Of a DNA stretch of 64,000 nucleotides, positions 8,152-17,052 are shown piece after piece. The notes below the pieces were generated by a model. It was not told where the DNA came from. It saw only the letters and a program-made list of their open reading frames with translations, and did not search any database. How positions within the stretch are numbered: position 1 is the stretch's first letter; the number at the start of each line of letters is the position of its first letter. Both the position numbers and the translations under genes were made by a program. The stretch is from JAIUNP01 sp020161975 (lineage in GTDB: Bacteria; Pseudomonadota; Alphaproteobacteria; Rhizobiales; Beijerinckiaceae), in NCBI GenBank assembly GCA_036745275.1, contig DAIOGK010000019.1, positions 1-64,000 of the forward strand. Reading direction: 5' to 3'.

Positions 8152-9480
8152 TTGTTGCCCAAACCGCACATATCCACCGACGCTCACGCCCGTCAGTCGC
8201 AAGGTTGGCCGGCGCGTATCGCCGCAAAATTCCTCGATTGGAGCATAAAACGCGGCGCACGCCTGTCGGAACGCCGCATGGCGCGCGGCACCCCCCGTGC
8301 ACTGTGGGGGGTAACGCCTATCCTCACCCTGCCTCTGAAGGCGCGGGCGACACGTCACCTGGGTTTCCGCTCAGAAAGCGTCGTTTTCCAGACCTATCAC
8401 ATCACGCGGCGGTTCGATCTCAACCTGAGGAAAGTGGTGGGTGCTGTGGGCAAGCTCGCGCCTTCCGCCCTGCCCGCGTTCTATCAGGTACTGCTGGGTA
8501 TCGCGATCCTGCGCTACGATGTCTTTCACTATTTCGCGGATCGCGGCATCGTGCCCCCGAAAAGCCGCTTCGGCGTTGATCTTGATGAACTCGCCGCTCT
8601 GAAAGCAGCGGGAAAGCGGGTCTATCTCTTTCATTATGGCGCCGATGTACGGCTGCACCAACGCACGCTGGATGCCTTCGGAGAGCCGAATGCCTGCACG
8701 GGCTGCGAGCATCCGGGCCGCTATTGCCTGTGCGACGACGCAACCGGTGGTCCGGCCCTGCTGGCAGCGCACCGGCTCGCCACCGCCAGCGTTTCCATGG
8801 GCGACATGCTGGCCTATGTGCCGGGCGCCATCAACGCCCCATACTGGCCGATTGATGTCGCGGCTCTGCCCCCCCGGCCACCGCAGAACCTTCATAGCCC
8901 GCTGCGCATTCTCCATGCGCCCAACCACACCCACTTCAAGGGAACCACCGATATTGAAGCGGCCATTGATCGGTTGAAGGCGGAAGGTTATGCCATTGAT
9001 TATATGAGAATTTCAGGCCTCAGCAATGATGAGGTGATGGCCCGATTTGCAGAAGCCGATCTCATTGTCGATCAGGTGATCGCCGGAATGCACGGCTATA
9101 CGAGCGTCGAGGCCATGGCACAGGCCAAGCCCGTGATCGCCTACCTCAAAGGCCCGGAGATGGTGCTGGATCCCGCCGCCTGCCCGATCATCAATGCCCG
9201 GCACGACACGATTTTCGACGCACTGCTCTGGGCCGCAAACCATCGCGCAGCCCTCACCGCCATCGGCGAGCAGGGCCGCCGCTATGCCGAACAATGGCTG
9301 ACAGTAGAGGCCGTTGCTGCCCGTCTTGCGGCAGTCTACCTCGCGACTGCGGACTGGCCGGAACCGGTTACGGACCGCCTGCGCGCCGCCATCGCCACAG
9401 AGGCAAAACGCCGCAGCGCCATCCAGAATGTTGAGGACTGGACGCACCCATTCCCGGCAGATGGAGCCACTACCGGATAA
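8152..9480 (+). CDS. GT-B glycosyltransferase
   Basis: The 442-residue glycosyltransferase is paralogous to the one at 30846. Both share a C-terminal donor-domain pattern: HAPNHTHFKGT, then EADLIVDQVIAGMHGYTSVEAMA, matched by the second protein's HAPSHRGVKGT and EADIVIDQLMIGWYGGLAVEAMA. A Cys-rich segment CTGCEHPGRYCLC lies near residues 182-195 and might bind metal. The start is uncertain: TTG at 8152 or 8155 has AGGGA upstream, but an in-frame ATG at 8278 is possible and would give a 400-residue protein. It is divergent from the methyltransferase gene. Confidence 0.72.
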   Translation: MLPKPHISTDAHARQSQGWPARIAAKFLDWSIKRGARLSERRMARGTPRALWGVTPILTLPLKARATRHLGFRSESVVFQTYHITRRFDLNLRKVVGAVGKLAPSALPAFYQVLLGIAILRYDVFHYFADRGIVPPKSRFGVDLDELAALKAAGKRVYLFHYGADVRLHQRTLDAFGEPNACTGCEHPGRYCLCDDATGGPALLAAHRLATASVSMGDMLAYVPGAINAPYWPIDVAALPPRPPQNLHSPLRILHAPNHTHFKGTTDIEAAIDRLKAEGYAIDYMRISGLSNDEVMARFAEADLIVDQVIAGMHGYTSVEAMAQAKPVIAYLKGPEMVLDPAACPIINARHDTIFDALLWAANHRAALTAIGEQGRRYAEQWLTVEAVAARLAAVYLATADWPEPVTDRLRAAIATEAKRRSAIQNVEDWTHPFPADGATTG

Positions 9481-9488
9481 ATCGTAGT

Positions 9489-11234
9489 TCAGTTCTTGCC
9501 GGTCCGGACCCCGTCCGCCGCAGCGCTGGCCGCTTTATCTTTGCGCAGTAAATCCTTGGGCCGGATCGTGAACGAGTTCATCGCCCATTCGGATGCCTCC
9601 GCATTGGGATCGGAGCATTTTTCCTGCTGCTGATACGGCGTGATGCGGCATGTCGAATTGATATAACGGGCGCGAACGTGGATCGTGACTTCGTCGCTCA
9701 GATCCGTTTCCGGATCAAAAGCGATGTCGGTCTTGCGCAGCGGCATCTTCAGCCCATAAGTCCACTCGTTTTCATAGGGAAGCTGACGCTCTGCCGCAGC
9801 CTTGAGTTGCATCATATAGGCCATGCCCTGACGACCGGCCTTGTCCGCATAGATCCGGTACTTGAACAGATCCCGCACCGGCATCCCGCCGCTGGTATCG
9901 GCAATACCCATGGCCTTGCGGTAGTTCGCGCTCGTGTGCTTGTGGTTGGTCAGCGTGAATGCACCGGCCCTGACGCTGCCGAACTGCCACGCCGCGGTAC
10001 CGGGCACATAGAGATCCAGAAACGCGTCGAGGTATGACCACGTTTCGCCGTCGTGCACCTCGACCGCCGTGTGTCCGCCACCGGGATAGAAAACTCGGTT
10101 CACCGGATGAAACCCGCCTACGCCCCGATAACGCAGACCGCCGATTTCCAGCATGGCACCCATCATGTCATTGATGCCGCCACAGGCTGCGATACCGGCC
10201 CGGAAAACATCAATCGGCGCAATCTCGATCGTATTGCCACCCCACACATAGTTCATCCGGCTGAAGTTATAGACTTCTGCAATCTTGTCGCGACCGGACA
10301 GATGCAACTGCAAGAGCTTTGCTGTCTTTACAAAATCAGCAAAGGTAACGTTGCTTTGGCTTCGCCGGTATCCCATCGCGCTGATCCTGAAGGGAACGCG
10401 AAAGGATGAGTCGGACGTCACCTGGCGCAGGGTCGATGTGAAAAGATGGTAGGTCTGCCCCTGCAGTCCGGTAAAATCGAAGTCACTGCTCGACGCATCG
10501 GAAACGGCATGGCTGGGCACGAGCGGCGGGTAGCGCCAGACATGAGGACTGTTGAATTCCGGCGACAGGTCGAATTCGAAATAGACGTTCTCGAGCTTGC
10601 TCCCGAACAGTTCGCGCCACCAGCTTCGTTTCACACGCACGAGCGGGAACTGCGTATCCCGATCCTCGATCTTGAGCGCCAGCTTGGGAAGCGTCGGGTT
10701 GGTCCTGACCGTCGGGATTTTTGACTGTCCGGTATGGGCCTTGAAACGATCCGAGCCCCATGGCGTATACCGGCTGAAATCACCGCTGGCATCGCGCAGC
10801 TTCGGCTTGCTCATGTTCAGCGCGCCAACCTGATCCCACGCCACATCCTTGATCTGCGGAACATAGGGTTCGGTGCTCAGCTCCCAGCGGTTGAGCAGCT
10901 TCAGTTCGGCATCGGAAAATTCGGGCGCGAGAAACTTGGCTTCACTCTGCCAGATTTCCCGCTTTTCCATATCGGCTGTACGATTGAGCACCACGCCGAG
11001 CCAGCTCATCAGTTGCTGTGTTGCCTGATCGAGCTTTGTCAGTTCCGCAGCGGATTTCTTGGCGAAAGCAGCAATCTCCCCGGAAAGCCGGGTCAGCTCC
11101 TCAGCCAGGGCCTGACGATCCGGCACGGCATCAACGGGCTTCGACGTCGCTTCATCCAGCGTTCGAGGCAAGGGATCAGCGCAGGCGATAGAGCCGGCAG
11201 CGGTCAAGAGCAGTGCAAAAACGATACGCAACAT
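9489..11234 (-). CDS. Exported transglutaminase-like protein
   Basis: The 581-residue secreted protein has a signal peptide (MLRIVFALLLTAAGSIACA, probable cleavage after ACA). Residues 45-80 look helical or coiled. The second half has a transglutaminase/protease-like core with candidate triad Cys351 (RAGIAACGGIND), His388 (GGGHTAVEV) and Asp403 (WSYLDAFLD), in the normal order and spacing. Such domains act as cysteine peptidases or amide cross-linkers. It is just downstream of the M10 protease on the same strand with a 91-base gap, so the two may act outside the cell together. The ATG at 11234 was chosen because the signal peptide begins there. No specific family name is recognised. Confidence 0.65.
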   Translation of the reverse strand: MLRIVFALLLTAAGSIACADPLPRTLDEATSKPVDAVPDRQALAEELTRLSGEIAAFAKKSAAELTKLDQATQQLMSWLGVVLNRTADMEKREIWQSEAKFLAPEFSDAELKLLNRWELSTEPYVPQIKDVAWDQVGALNMSKPKLRDASGDFSRYTPWGSDRFKAHTGQSKIPTVRTNPTLPKLALKIEDRDTQFPLVRVKRSWWRELFGSKLENVYFEFDLSPEFNSPHVWRYPPLVPSHAVSDASSSDFDFTGLQGQTYHLFTSTLRQVTSDSSFRVPFRISAMGYRRSQSNVTFADFVKTAKLLQLHLSGRDKIAEVYNFSRMNYVWGGNTIEIAPIDVFRAGIAACGGINDMMGAMLEIGGLRYRGVGGFHPVNRVFYPGGGHTAVEVHDGETWSYLDAFLDLYVPGTAAWQFGSVRAGAFTLTNHKHTSANYRKAMGIADTSGGMPVRDLFKYRIYADKAGRQGMAYMMQLKAAAERQLPYENEWTYGLKMPLRKTDIAFDPETDLSDEVTIHVRARYINSTCRITPYQQQEKCSDPNAEASEWAMNSFTIRPKDLLRKDKAASAAADGVRTGKN

Positions 11235-11276
11235 ATTTGGACAATAGTCAGCTGGACGAACGATGACAACCACAGC

Positions 11277-11292
11277 CTCGCCGCAAGGCGAG
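11277..11292 (-). terminator. Hairpin between protease and transglutaminase genes
   Basis: A perfect 6-bp stem CTCGCC/GGCGAG with a 4-base loop lies in the 91-base gap downstream of the metalloprotease. The following bases on the minus strand are only moderately T-rich, so this may be a weak terminator or an mRNA-processing hairpin. Confidence 0.3.
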
Positions 11293-11325
11293 ACTGTCAA
11301 GAGCGCCCGGTGATGCTCATTCGCC

Positions 11326-14300
11326 TCAGAACTGGAAGTCGGCCGAGGTGATCAGGCTTTGGTTGAGGCCAAGCAGCGTAATGGTTGAACCCGCAAGCGT
11401 TCCCGAACTGAATGTGATCAGCGCATTGGTACCGCCACCGATTGTAATCGCGGATCCGATCGAACCTGCGGTGTAGCCACAGCCCGTCAAGCGGATGACA
11501 TCGGAGCCATCGGTAAAGTCAGAGATGATATCGGCGCCAATATCCCCCGCCACGTAGCCAAAAATATCGGCCCCGCCCAAGCCGCGCATGGTATCGTTGC
11601 CCGCACCGCCGAAAATGCTGTCGACATAGTTCGAGCCGTAAATCACGTCCGCGCCGCCCTGCCCATAAAGGCCGAGTCCATTCGCGCTGTTGTTGCCATA
11701 GAGCACGTTGGAACCGGAGTTGCCGTAGGCTGACGTGGCACCGCCATAAACAACCAGTTGCTCGACCTCTGACGCAAGCCCTGCAACACTGTAGTTGGCA
11801 TAAAGCGTATCAAAGCCACCGCCGGACGCTTCCTGAATCACATCGCCGGACGAGGTAGAGTAATAAACGTCATCGTTGTTGCCTCCATTCATGGTGTTGT
11901 TACCACCCAGCCCCTGCATGACGTCATTGCCGTCACCGCCGTAAATCTGGTCGGATTGTGCGCCACCAATGATCCAGTCCTTGCCCCCAAGACCATAAAT
12001 CGACATCGCGGTCGTGTTGTTGTTGCCGAAGAGGTTGTTATCCTGGCTGTTTCCGTTGAGGACCGATGCTCCGCCCCAGATGATGGCTTGTTCGACGTAC
12101 ACAGCAAGGCTCGGCAGACTATAGTTGATGTAGAGCGTATCAAACCCGGATGCGGAAGCCTCGATGATCACATCGCCTGAGGACGTGGAGTAGTAGACGT
12201 CATTGCCCGTACCACCGGCCAGCGTATTATTGCCCCCCAGCGCCTGGATGACATCATTGCCGGTATTGCCGATCAGGGAATCACTGAAGCCCGAACCGAT
12301 GATCCAATCATCGCCGGCTCCGCCATCGAGCGTCACTGCCGCAGCAGCATTGTTGCCGAACAGGTTGTTGTTGTCGGAATTGCCGGTTACCTGCGTGGCC
12401 GCGCCATAGACAACCGCCTGCTCGACATTCGCTGCGAGCGTGAGGTTGGCCTGCGTATAAACGGTGTCGAGACCATTCCCGGCGGTTTCGACGATGTTAT
12501 CCGCCTCGACAAGGTAGTAAACGTCATCACCCGCCTCGCCATACAGCGAGTCCTGCCCGAGCGCGGAATAATAGCCGAGGATGACATCGTTGCCGGTGCC
12601 GCCATAGATGGCATCGGCATGGTTTGAGCCGTAGAAAATGTCATTGCCCTCATAACCATAGAGGGACGAGCCCAAAGACAGCAGCGTGCTGTTGAGAACA
12701 TTGTCCGCAGTGTTGCCATACCCCGTCCCGGCCCCCGGTGTCAGAACCAACTGCTCGACATTGGCGGCGAGCGTGTAATTGGCCGACGAATAGACGGTAT
12801 CGAACCCTTCGAGGGAATTTTCGATAATAATGTCGTTCGTGGAATTGACCGTGTAGACATCATTGCCCGCGCCACCGGCCAGCGTATCAAGGCCGTCGCC
12901 CGCCAGAAGCTGGTCGTCGCCGATCCCGCCAACCAGCGAATCCGCACCCGCGAGCCCGAAGAGGATGTCGTTGCCATCGCCTCCATTGATCGTGTCGGAA
13001 CCGGACGTGCCATTGACGACATCATTGCCCGCCTGCGCATTCCAGGTCGCAAACGGCACGATCAGGGTTACAGTGTCGTCGCCTGCCGTGAAGATCGTCG
13101 AAGGCTGGGCGTAGAGAGTGTAGGTGCCTGTTTCGGTGGGCGAATAGCCAATGCACCCAAGGTAGTAGAATCCGCTGGTCTGAACGGTGTAGGTGATGAA
13201 CGCATTGTTCCCATAGCCGCTCTGATCGTCAACGCTCAGAAGCGTTCCGGAACTGTTGTAGAGACCAAGAAGCGGATCAGCGAGCGTGCCTGATCCGCTG
13301 TCAGCTCCCATCATGTCGAAATAATATGTAACACCGGCGGTCAGAGAAATCCGGAACCAATCCATATCGTCGGCGGTCTCGATCCAGCCGGTCGCCTGCC
13401 CGTTCACGGACAGAGTCCCCATCGGGCTGCTCAAATCCGTCCGTGAATCAGCATAGTCGTCTGCGGGCACCGCGTCGTCGTTCGTGATCGTGCCAACGCC
13501 GGTACCGTCAGCAATCGTCGTCCCGCCCTGTGCGTTGGAAAGCACGAGATTGAACGTCTCGTTGGGTTCCGATGTCGTATCGCCATTGATTATGACACTG
13601 ACGACCTGCGAGGTCACACCGACGCCGAATGTCAGGGCGCCCGCCGTTGCAACAAAGTCCGCCCCCGCAACTGCGGAACTACCCGCCGTGGCATAATCCA
13701 CCGTCGCCGCGTTGGCTGCGCTGCCAGTCCGCATCACGGTAAAAGTCATCACCTTTGTGCCGGAATTGCCTTCCGTTATGCTAGCGTCTGACACACTGAA
13801 CGCGCCATCGCCGGTGACCACCGCGCCATAGATCGCCTGAATGCCCGCGATATCATCCGCCTGCGGCGTCGTGATGGCGGGGTTGTAGTAGGGCTCCATC
13901 AGCGAATTGCCGACATACGTATGATCGAGCCCCAGCGCATGGCCGATTTCGTGGGTCGCAACAGCCAGAAGGCTCGATTGCGTCCAGAAGCTGCCCTCGC
14001 CGCTATCGAATATAAGGTCGCCCGACAGGGCATAGTCACCCGCATTGCCCGCGGTTTGCGGCAGGAAGGCGGAACCCAGCGTGTTGCTCACGCCATCCAT
14101 GGATGCGGTGCCAATGCGGATATTGCCCGTCATCCCGGAGCCCATGGCTCCGCCGCCGTCGGCAACGTACTGGAAGGAAATATTGGCGACGGCAGACCAC
14201 GCCGCAAAAGCCTGCGTCAGAATGGCAACATAGTCGAAGGTAAACACCGACGACATCGACAGGGTCGTGCCGCTGAACCAGCTGGCGTAGCCGGACGCAT

Positions 14301-14565
14301 TTGCTTCGCCGGCCCCGGCAATGCTCCAGGTCACGACGCCGCCAGAGGTGCCCATGGTCCCCGACGGGCCCCACTTGGTGTTGCTGAGCGTGTAGCTGAC
14401 CGGCCCCGAAGTGCTCAGATCCTGCGCCGCCACAGCGTCACGCTGTGCTCCATTTGCCGACACCAGATCTTCGCGCAACGTGCTTGATGCCGGTGTCGCC
14501 ACAGCAGCGGCAGCCGCTACTGCTTCGTCCCGGTGGGCCTGCATGATCGAGGAAATGGAAAACAT
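11326..14565 (-). CDS. Secreted M10 metalloprotease with Calx-beta, PPC and RTX repeats
   Basis: The 1079-residue extracellular calcium-binding zinc protease resembles serralysins. In order: a matrixin-like catalytic domain (about 60-245) with HEIGHALGLDH near residues 206-216 and a Met-turn NSLMEPYY; a Calx-beta domain (about 250-365); a bacterial pre-peptidase C-terminal domain (about 375-480); then hemolysin-type nonapeptides (GGDGNDILFG and others) and four repeats of about 110 residues; and a hydrophobic C-terminus (SADFQF) typical of type I secretion substrates. No signal peptide and no adjacent type I exporter are present, so export must use a system elsewhere. I chose the ATG at 14565 (GGAG 7 bases upstream) over an earlier frame opening. 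It may remodel the surface layer or matrix. Confidence 0.85.
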   Translation of the reverse strand: MFSISSIMQAHRDEAVAAAAAVATPASSTLREDLVSANGAQRDAVAAQDLSTSGPVSYTLSNTKWGPSGTMGTSGGVVTWSIAGAGEANASGYASWFSGTTLSMSSVFTFDYVAILTQAFAAWSAVANISFQYVADGGGAMGSGMTGNIRIGTASMDGVSNTLGSAFLPQTAGNAGDYALSGDLIFDSGEGSFWTQSSLLAVATHEIGHALGLDHTYVGNSLMEPYYNPAITTPQADDIAGIQAIYGAVVTGDGAFSVSDASITEGNSGTKVMTFTVMRTGSAANAATVDYATAGSSAVAGADFVATAGALTFGVGVTSQVVSVIINGDTTSEPNETFNLVLSNAQGGTTIADGTGVGTITNDDAVPADDYADSRTDLSSPMGTLSVNGQATGWIETADDMDWFRISLTAGVTYYFDMMGADSGSGTLADPLLGLYNSSGTLLSVDDQSGYGNNAFITYTVQTSGFYYLGCIGYSPTETGTYTLYAQPSTIFTAGDDTVTLIVPFATWNAQAGNDVVNGTSGSDTINGGDGNDILFGLAGADSLVGGIGDDQLLAGDGLDTLAGGAGNDVYTVNSTNDIIIENSLEGFDTVYSSANYTLAANVEQLVLTPGAGTGYGNTADNVLNSTLLSLGSSLYGYEGNDIFYGSNHADAIYGGTGNDVILGYYSALGQDSLYGEAGDDVYYLVEADNIVETAGNGLDTVYTQANLTLAANVEQAVVYGAATQVTGNSDNNNLFGNNAAAAVTLDGGAGDDWIIGSGFSDSLIGNTGNDVIQALGGNNTLAGGTGNDVYYSTSSGDVIIEASASGFDTLYINYSLPSLAVYVEQAIIWGGASVLNGNSQDNNLFGNNNTTAMSIYGLGGKDWIIGGAQSDQIYGGDGNDVMQGLGGNNTMNGGNNDDVYYSTSSGDVIQEASGGGFDTLYANYSVAGLASEVEQLVVYGGATSAYGNSGSNVLYGNNSANGLGLYGQGGADVIYGSNYVDSIFGGAGNDTMRGLGGADIFGYVAGDIGADIISDFTDGSDVIRLTGCGYTAGSIGSAITIGGGTNALITFSSGTLAGSTITLLGLNQSLITSADFQF
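11560..12870 (-). repeat. Tandem ~330-bp coding repeats in RTX region
   Basis: Four related units inside the protease gene encode a DVYY-type start, an acidic strand, a GFDT(L/V)Y motif, a VEQ(A/L/V)V strand, and a GNS/NNLFGNN-type segment followed by RTX nonapeptides. Marker positions (codons for VY before the Asp/Asn-Gly pair) fall at about 11861, 12191, 12515 and 12852, giving spacings of 330, 324 and 337 bases. The units with VYYSTSSGDVI are most alike, suggesting recent expansion or conversion. Confidence 0.7.
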
Positions 14566-14743
14566 TGCACGTCTCCGGGACAGCGCTCGGCTGGTGAAAT
14601 CAATTGCGGTAACACTTTGGTCATTCAGATATGAACAAGCGCAAAACCACGTCGGGGTGCCTATAGGGCAGTTGGCAATATAGCAAGGGAAGCATTGCAA
14701 TTTATGTGCGAATTTGCACTTTGTAGAAAGTCAGCAACACCCG

Positions 14744-15967
14744 TCAGTCGAGTACCGCCAGTGAAATCTCGCGACTAAAGGCACGGAATAGATTATACCC
14801 GTCCCAAACAACGTTGAAATCCAGTGCAGCGCCGAAAGGAACGATCCGATCAATACCGCGCGGCTGAGTCGTGGAGAGGTAATCCCGCCACTCGTCTTTT
14901 CCAATACCATGGGAAATGATGGTCTGATTTCGTCGCGTCAGATGCGGTGTCAAAGCATCAAGGCTGTCGACGATGACTTGCAGGAACAACCCGCCGCCGC
15001 AATGCTCGTCGAAGGGAATGCCTCCAAGGGTTGCAACATCAACCACCGTCGTCGCATTGTCGCCGCGCGGCCCTGCCTTGTGCCCGCCAAGCTGCGCCAT
15101 GAACGATTGTTCGGCGAGCAGCTTGTTGAGGTAATCCATCGCGGACAATTCCGGCGCCTCACGCACCAGTTCAGCCTGGAGCCGCGCCCAGAACTCTGCC
15201 GACGCCGCTTCGCCATCTGCCTTGCTGCCACGCCAGATCACAGCGCGCGGCGAGGAGCAGGCCATCTGGCCGAACCAGTAGCTGTCATTGCGGAAGGCAC
15301 GGGCCAGCCCGGCCTTGTCTTCATACGCGCAATAGGCCGCAGCATCGAGCACCGCCAGCGATACCTTGTCGGCAAAGCAGACATCAATGGCGCGCGGTTG
15401 CAGCGGAATCGCCCTCAGCGCATTGACCGTTGCATCCCCGCCCCAGACAATCCTGAGATCGCAAAGATCGGACAGTGCCTTCGAGATCGCGGCATCATGC
15501 TCATAGCGCACGATGGCAAGTCGCGCCCTCAGAGCAGCATGGGCGGGCTGATCGAGCAGCCGCCCCAGGATGCCGATGAGCGCGCCCATCAGCACATTCT
15601 CGCGGCTGGAGACGCGAATGATGTTCACGTTGCCCACCAACAGCGAAATCACCAGCGAGTAGAGGAAAATCGTATCGACATTGGACGGCGCGATGTGAAA
15701 CGCCACGCCGCGCGCCGCCAGCGCGCCGGAATGTTCGAGCGCGGAAAACGACGCCTGCAACTGCTTCAGCCGCGCCGTCCGCGCCCAATAGGCAAAAGAC
15801 ATCGCTTCGGGATGCGCCCGAAACTCCGGGGATTTCAGAATGTCCTGCGACAGTGCGCCGACGAAGGCCAATGCTTCGGGCGAAAACGGCGGCAAAACCC
15901 GCTCGGCGGCAATTGCCTCCAGCGCGCCCCCCCGCGGCACCACAACGCCGATCTTTGCAAGGCTCAT
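14744..15967 (-). CDS. Acyl-CoA/acyl-thioester reductase, LuxC family
   Basis: The 407-residue LuxC-family reductase reduces an activated acyl group to the aldehyde with NADPH. The family Cys lies in GQMACSSPR at residue 237, and the cofactor region APSNVDTIFLYSLVISLLVGN is preserved near residues 100-120. Its ATG at 15967 overlaps the LuxE-like stop by 4 bases. There are no luciferase (luxAB) genes here. It ends a minus-strand operon with LuxE, AMP-ligase, ACP, SDR, deacetylase, acyltransferase and glycosyltransferase. So the aldehyde or alcohol is probably made for glycan decoration and not for light (inference). Confidence 0.8.
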   Translation of the reverse strand: MSLAKIGVVVPRGGALEAIAAERVLPPFSPEALAFVGALSQDILKSPEFRAHPEAMSFAYWARTARLKQLQASFSALEHSGALAARGVAFHIAPSNVDTIFLYSLVISLLVGNVNIIRVSSRENVLMGALIGILGRLLDQPAHAALRARLAIVRYEHDAAISKALSDLCDLRIVWGGDATVNALRAIPLQPRAIDVCFADKVSLAVLDAAAYCAYEDKAGLARAFRNDSYWFGQMACSSPRAVIWRGSKADGEAASAEFWARLQAELVREAPELSAMDYLNKLLAEQSFMAQLGGHKAGPRGDNATTVVDVATLGGIPFDEHCGGGLFLQVIVDSLDALTPHLTRRNQTIISHGIGKDEWRDYLSTTQPRGIDRIVPFGAALDFNVVWDGYNLFRAFSREISLAVLD

Positions 15968-17052
15968 GCTGCCTGCCCCGCATGCGTATCGCTGCACCCG
16001 CGCATTTCAGCCATCGGCACTCGCCCGAACACCGTGAAATAGCGCCCCTTGCGCCCGCAGGGGCAGTTATCCTCACCGTCGAGCCGTCCGCGATCCTCCG
16101 TCATCAGCGCATGGCCGGGATAGCTGTGCGGCAGGGCCGAGACGACCTCGATCACCCCCTCCTGTCCCGGCGGCAGAACTGACCAGTCCCTGGGATCACG
16201 CACGATCACATCCGACAGGATCGGCGCATGGAGATGCCCGGCCTCGCATTCGACATAGATGGAGCCTGTCTGCTCGACCATGCCGTAGAAGTTATGGACA
16301 CGGCTCACCCCTGCCCGCGCCTTGAGTTCAGCCTTGAACACCTCGTTGCTCACCGCCTCGTCCTGCAACTTCTTCCAGCCGCCGGAATGGATGAGGATCG
16401 CATCCTCGACCTTGAGCGTTTCCCCGGATTTCTGAAGCGCCTGCACGAGGTACTTCCACACCATGAAGGTGAAGCCGAAGATCAGGATGGTCTGGCCCCT
16501 GTGCTTTTCGAGCCAGGCGCGGAGTTCGTCCATGCGGAGCGCCATCGTCTCGTCGGCCAGCGCATAGAAATGGTCGCGCCCGAAGTTCGACAGGCCGAGA
16601 ATGCCCGCCCCGCGCGCCGAGAAGAAGCGTCGGTCCTTCACCACCGCCGGATGGTCGATGATCAGCATCGGCAGGCGCTTCGGCCCAATGAAGCTCTGGA
16701 TCACCTTCACCAGCGCCCGCGCCTGCAACTGCGCGGTGCGACTGTCGAGAAAGATGCGCGAGGGCGTCTGTCCGGTCGTACCCGAAGAGGTCAGCGTCTT
16801 GAAGACATTCGCATCAGGAATGGATTTCAGGCCGAAGCGCTTGAACATCCTGACCGGCAGGAAGGGAATATCGGCCACCGCCCCGGCTTCGCCAGCCTTG
16901 GCACCATAACCATCGAGAATCTGGTGATATTCCGGGCAGCCGTCATAATGGTGCTGCGTCAGTTCATTGAGAGCGGCCAGCAGCAGCCGGTCCTTGTCCT
17001 TCTGCGCCAGCCCGAAGGTCTCCGCATCAAACAGGGCATCAATCGCGCTCAT
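15964..17052 (-). CDS. Acyl-protein synthetase, LuxE family
   Basis: The 362-residue LuxE-family acyl-protein synthetase activates a carboxylate as acyl-AMP and moves it to its own Cys before handing it to the LuxC reductase. The N-terminal part includes the SSGTTGQTPSRIFLD motif (about 88-105), the adenylate-forming P-loop of LuxE. It overlaps the AMP-ligase gene upstream and the luxC-like gene downstream by 4 bases each, so the three proteins are likely made in matched amounts. A Cys-rich C-terminal stretch (DNCPCGRKGRYFTVFGR) resembles the C-terminal lid of phenylacetate-CoA-ligase-type enzymes. Confidence 0.78.
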   Translation of the reverse strand: MSAIDALFDAETFGLAQKDKDRLLLAALNELTQHHYDGCPEYHQILDGYGAKAGEAGAVADIPFLPVRMFKRFGLKSIPDANVFKTLTSSGTTGQTPSRIFLDSRTAQLQARALVKVIQSFIGPKRLPMLIIDHPAVVKDRRFFSARGAGILGLSNFGRDHFYALADETMALRMDELRAWLEKHRGQTILIFGFTFMVWKYLVQALQKSGETLKVEDAILIHSGGWKKLQDEAVSNEVFKAELKARAGVSRVHNFYGMVEQTGSIYVECEAGHLHAPILSDVIVRDPRDWSVLPPGQEGVIEVVSALPHSYPGHALMTEDRGRLDGEDNCPCGRKGRYFTVFGRVPMAEMRGCSDTHAGQAA

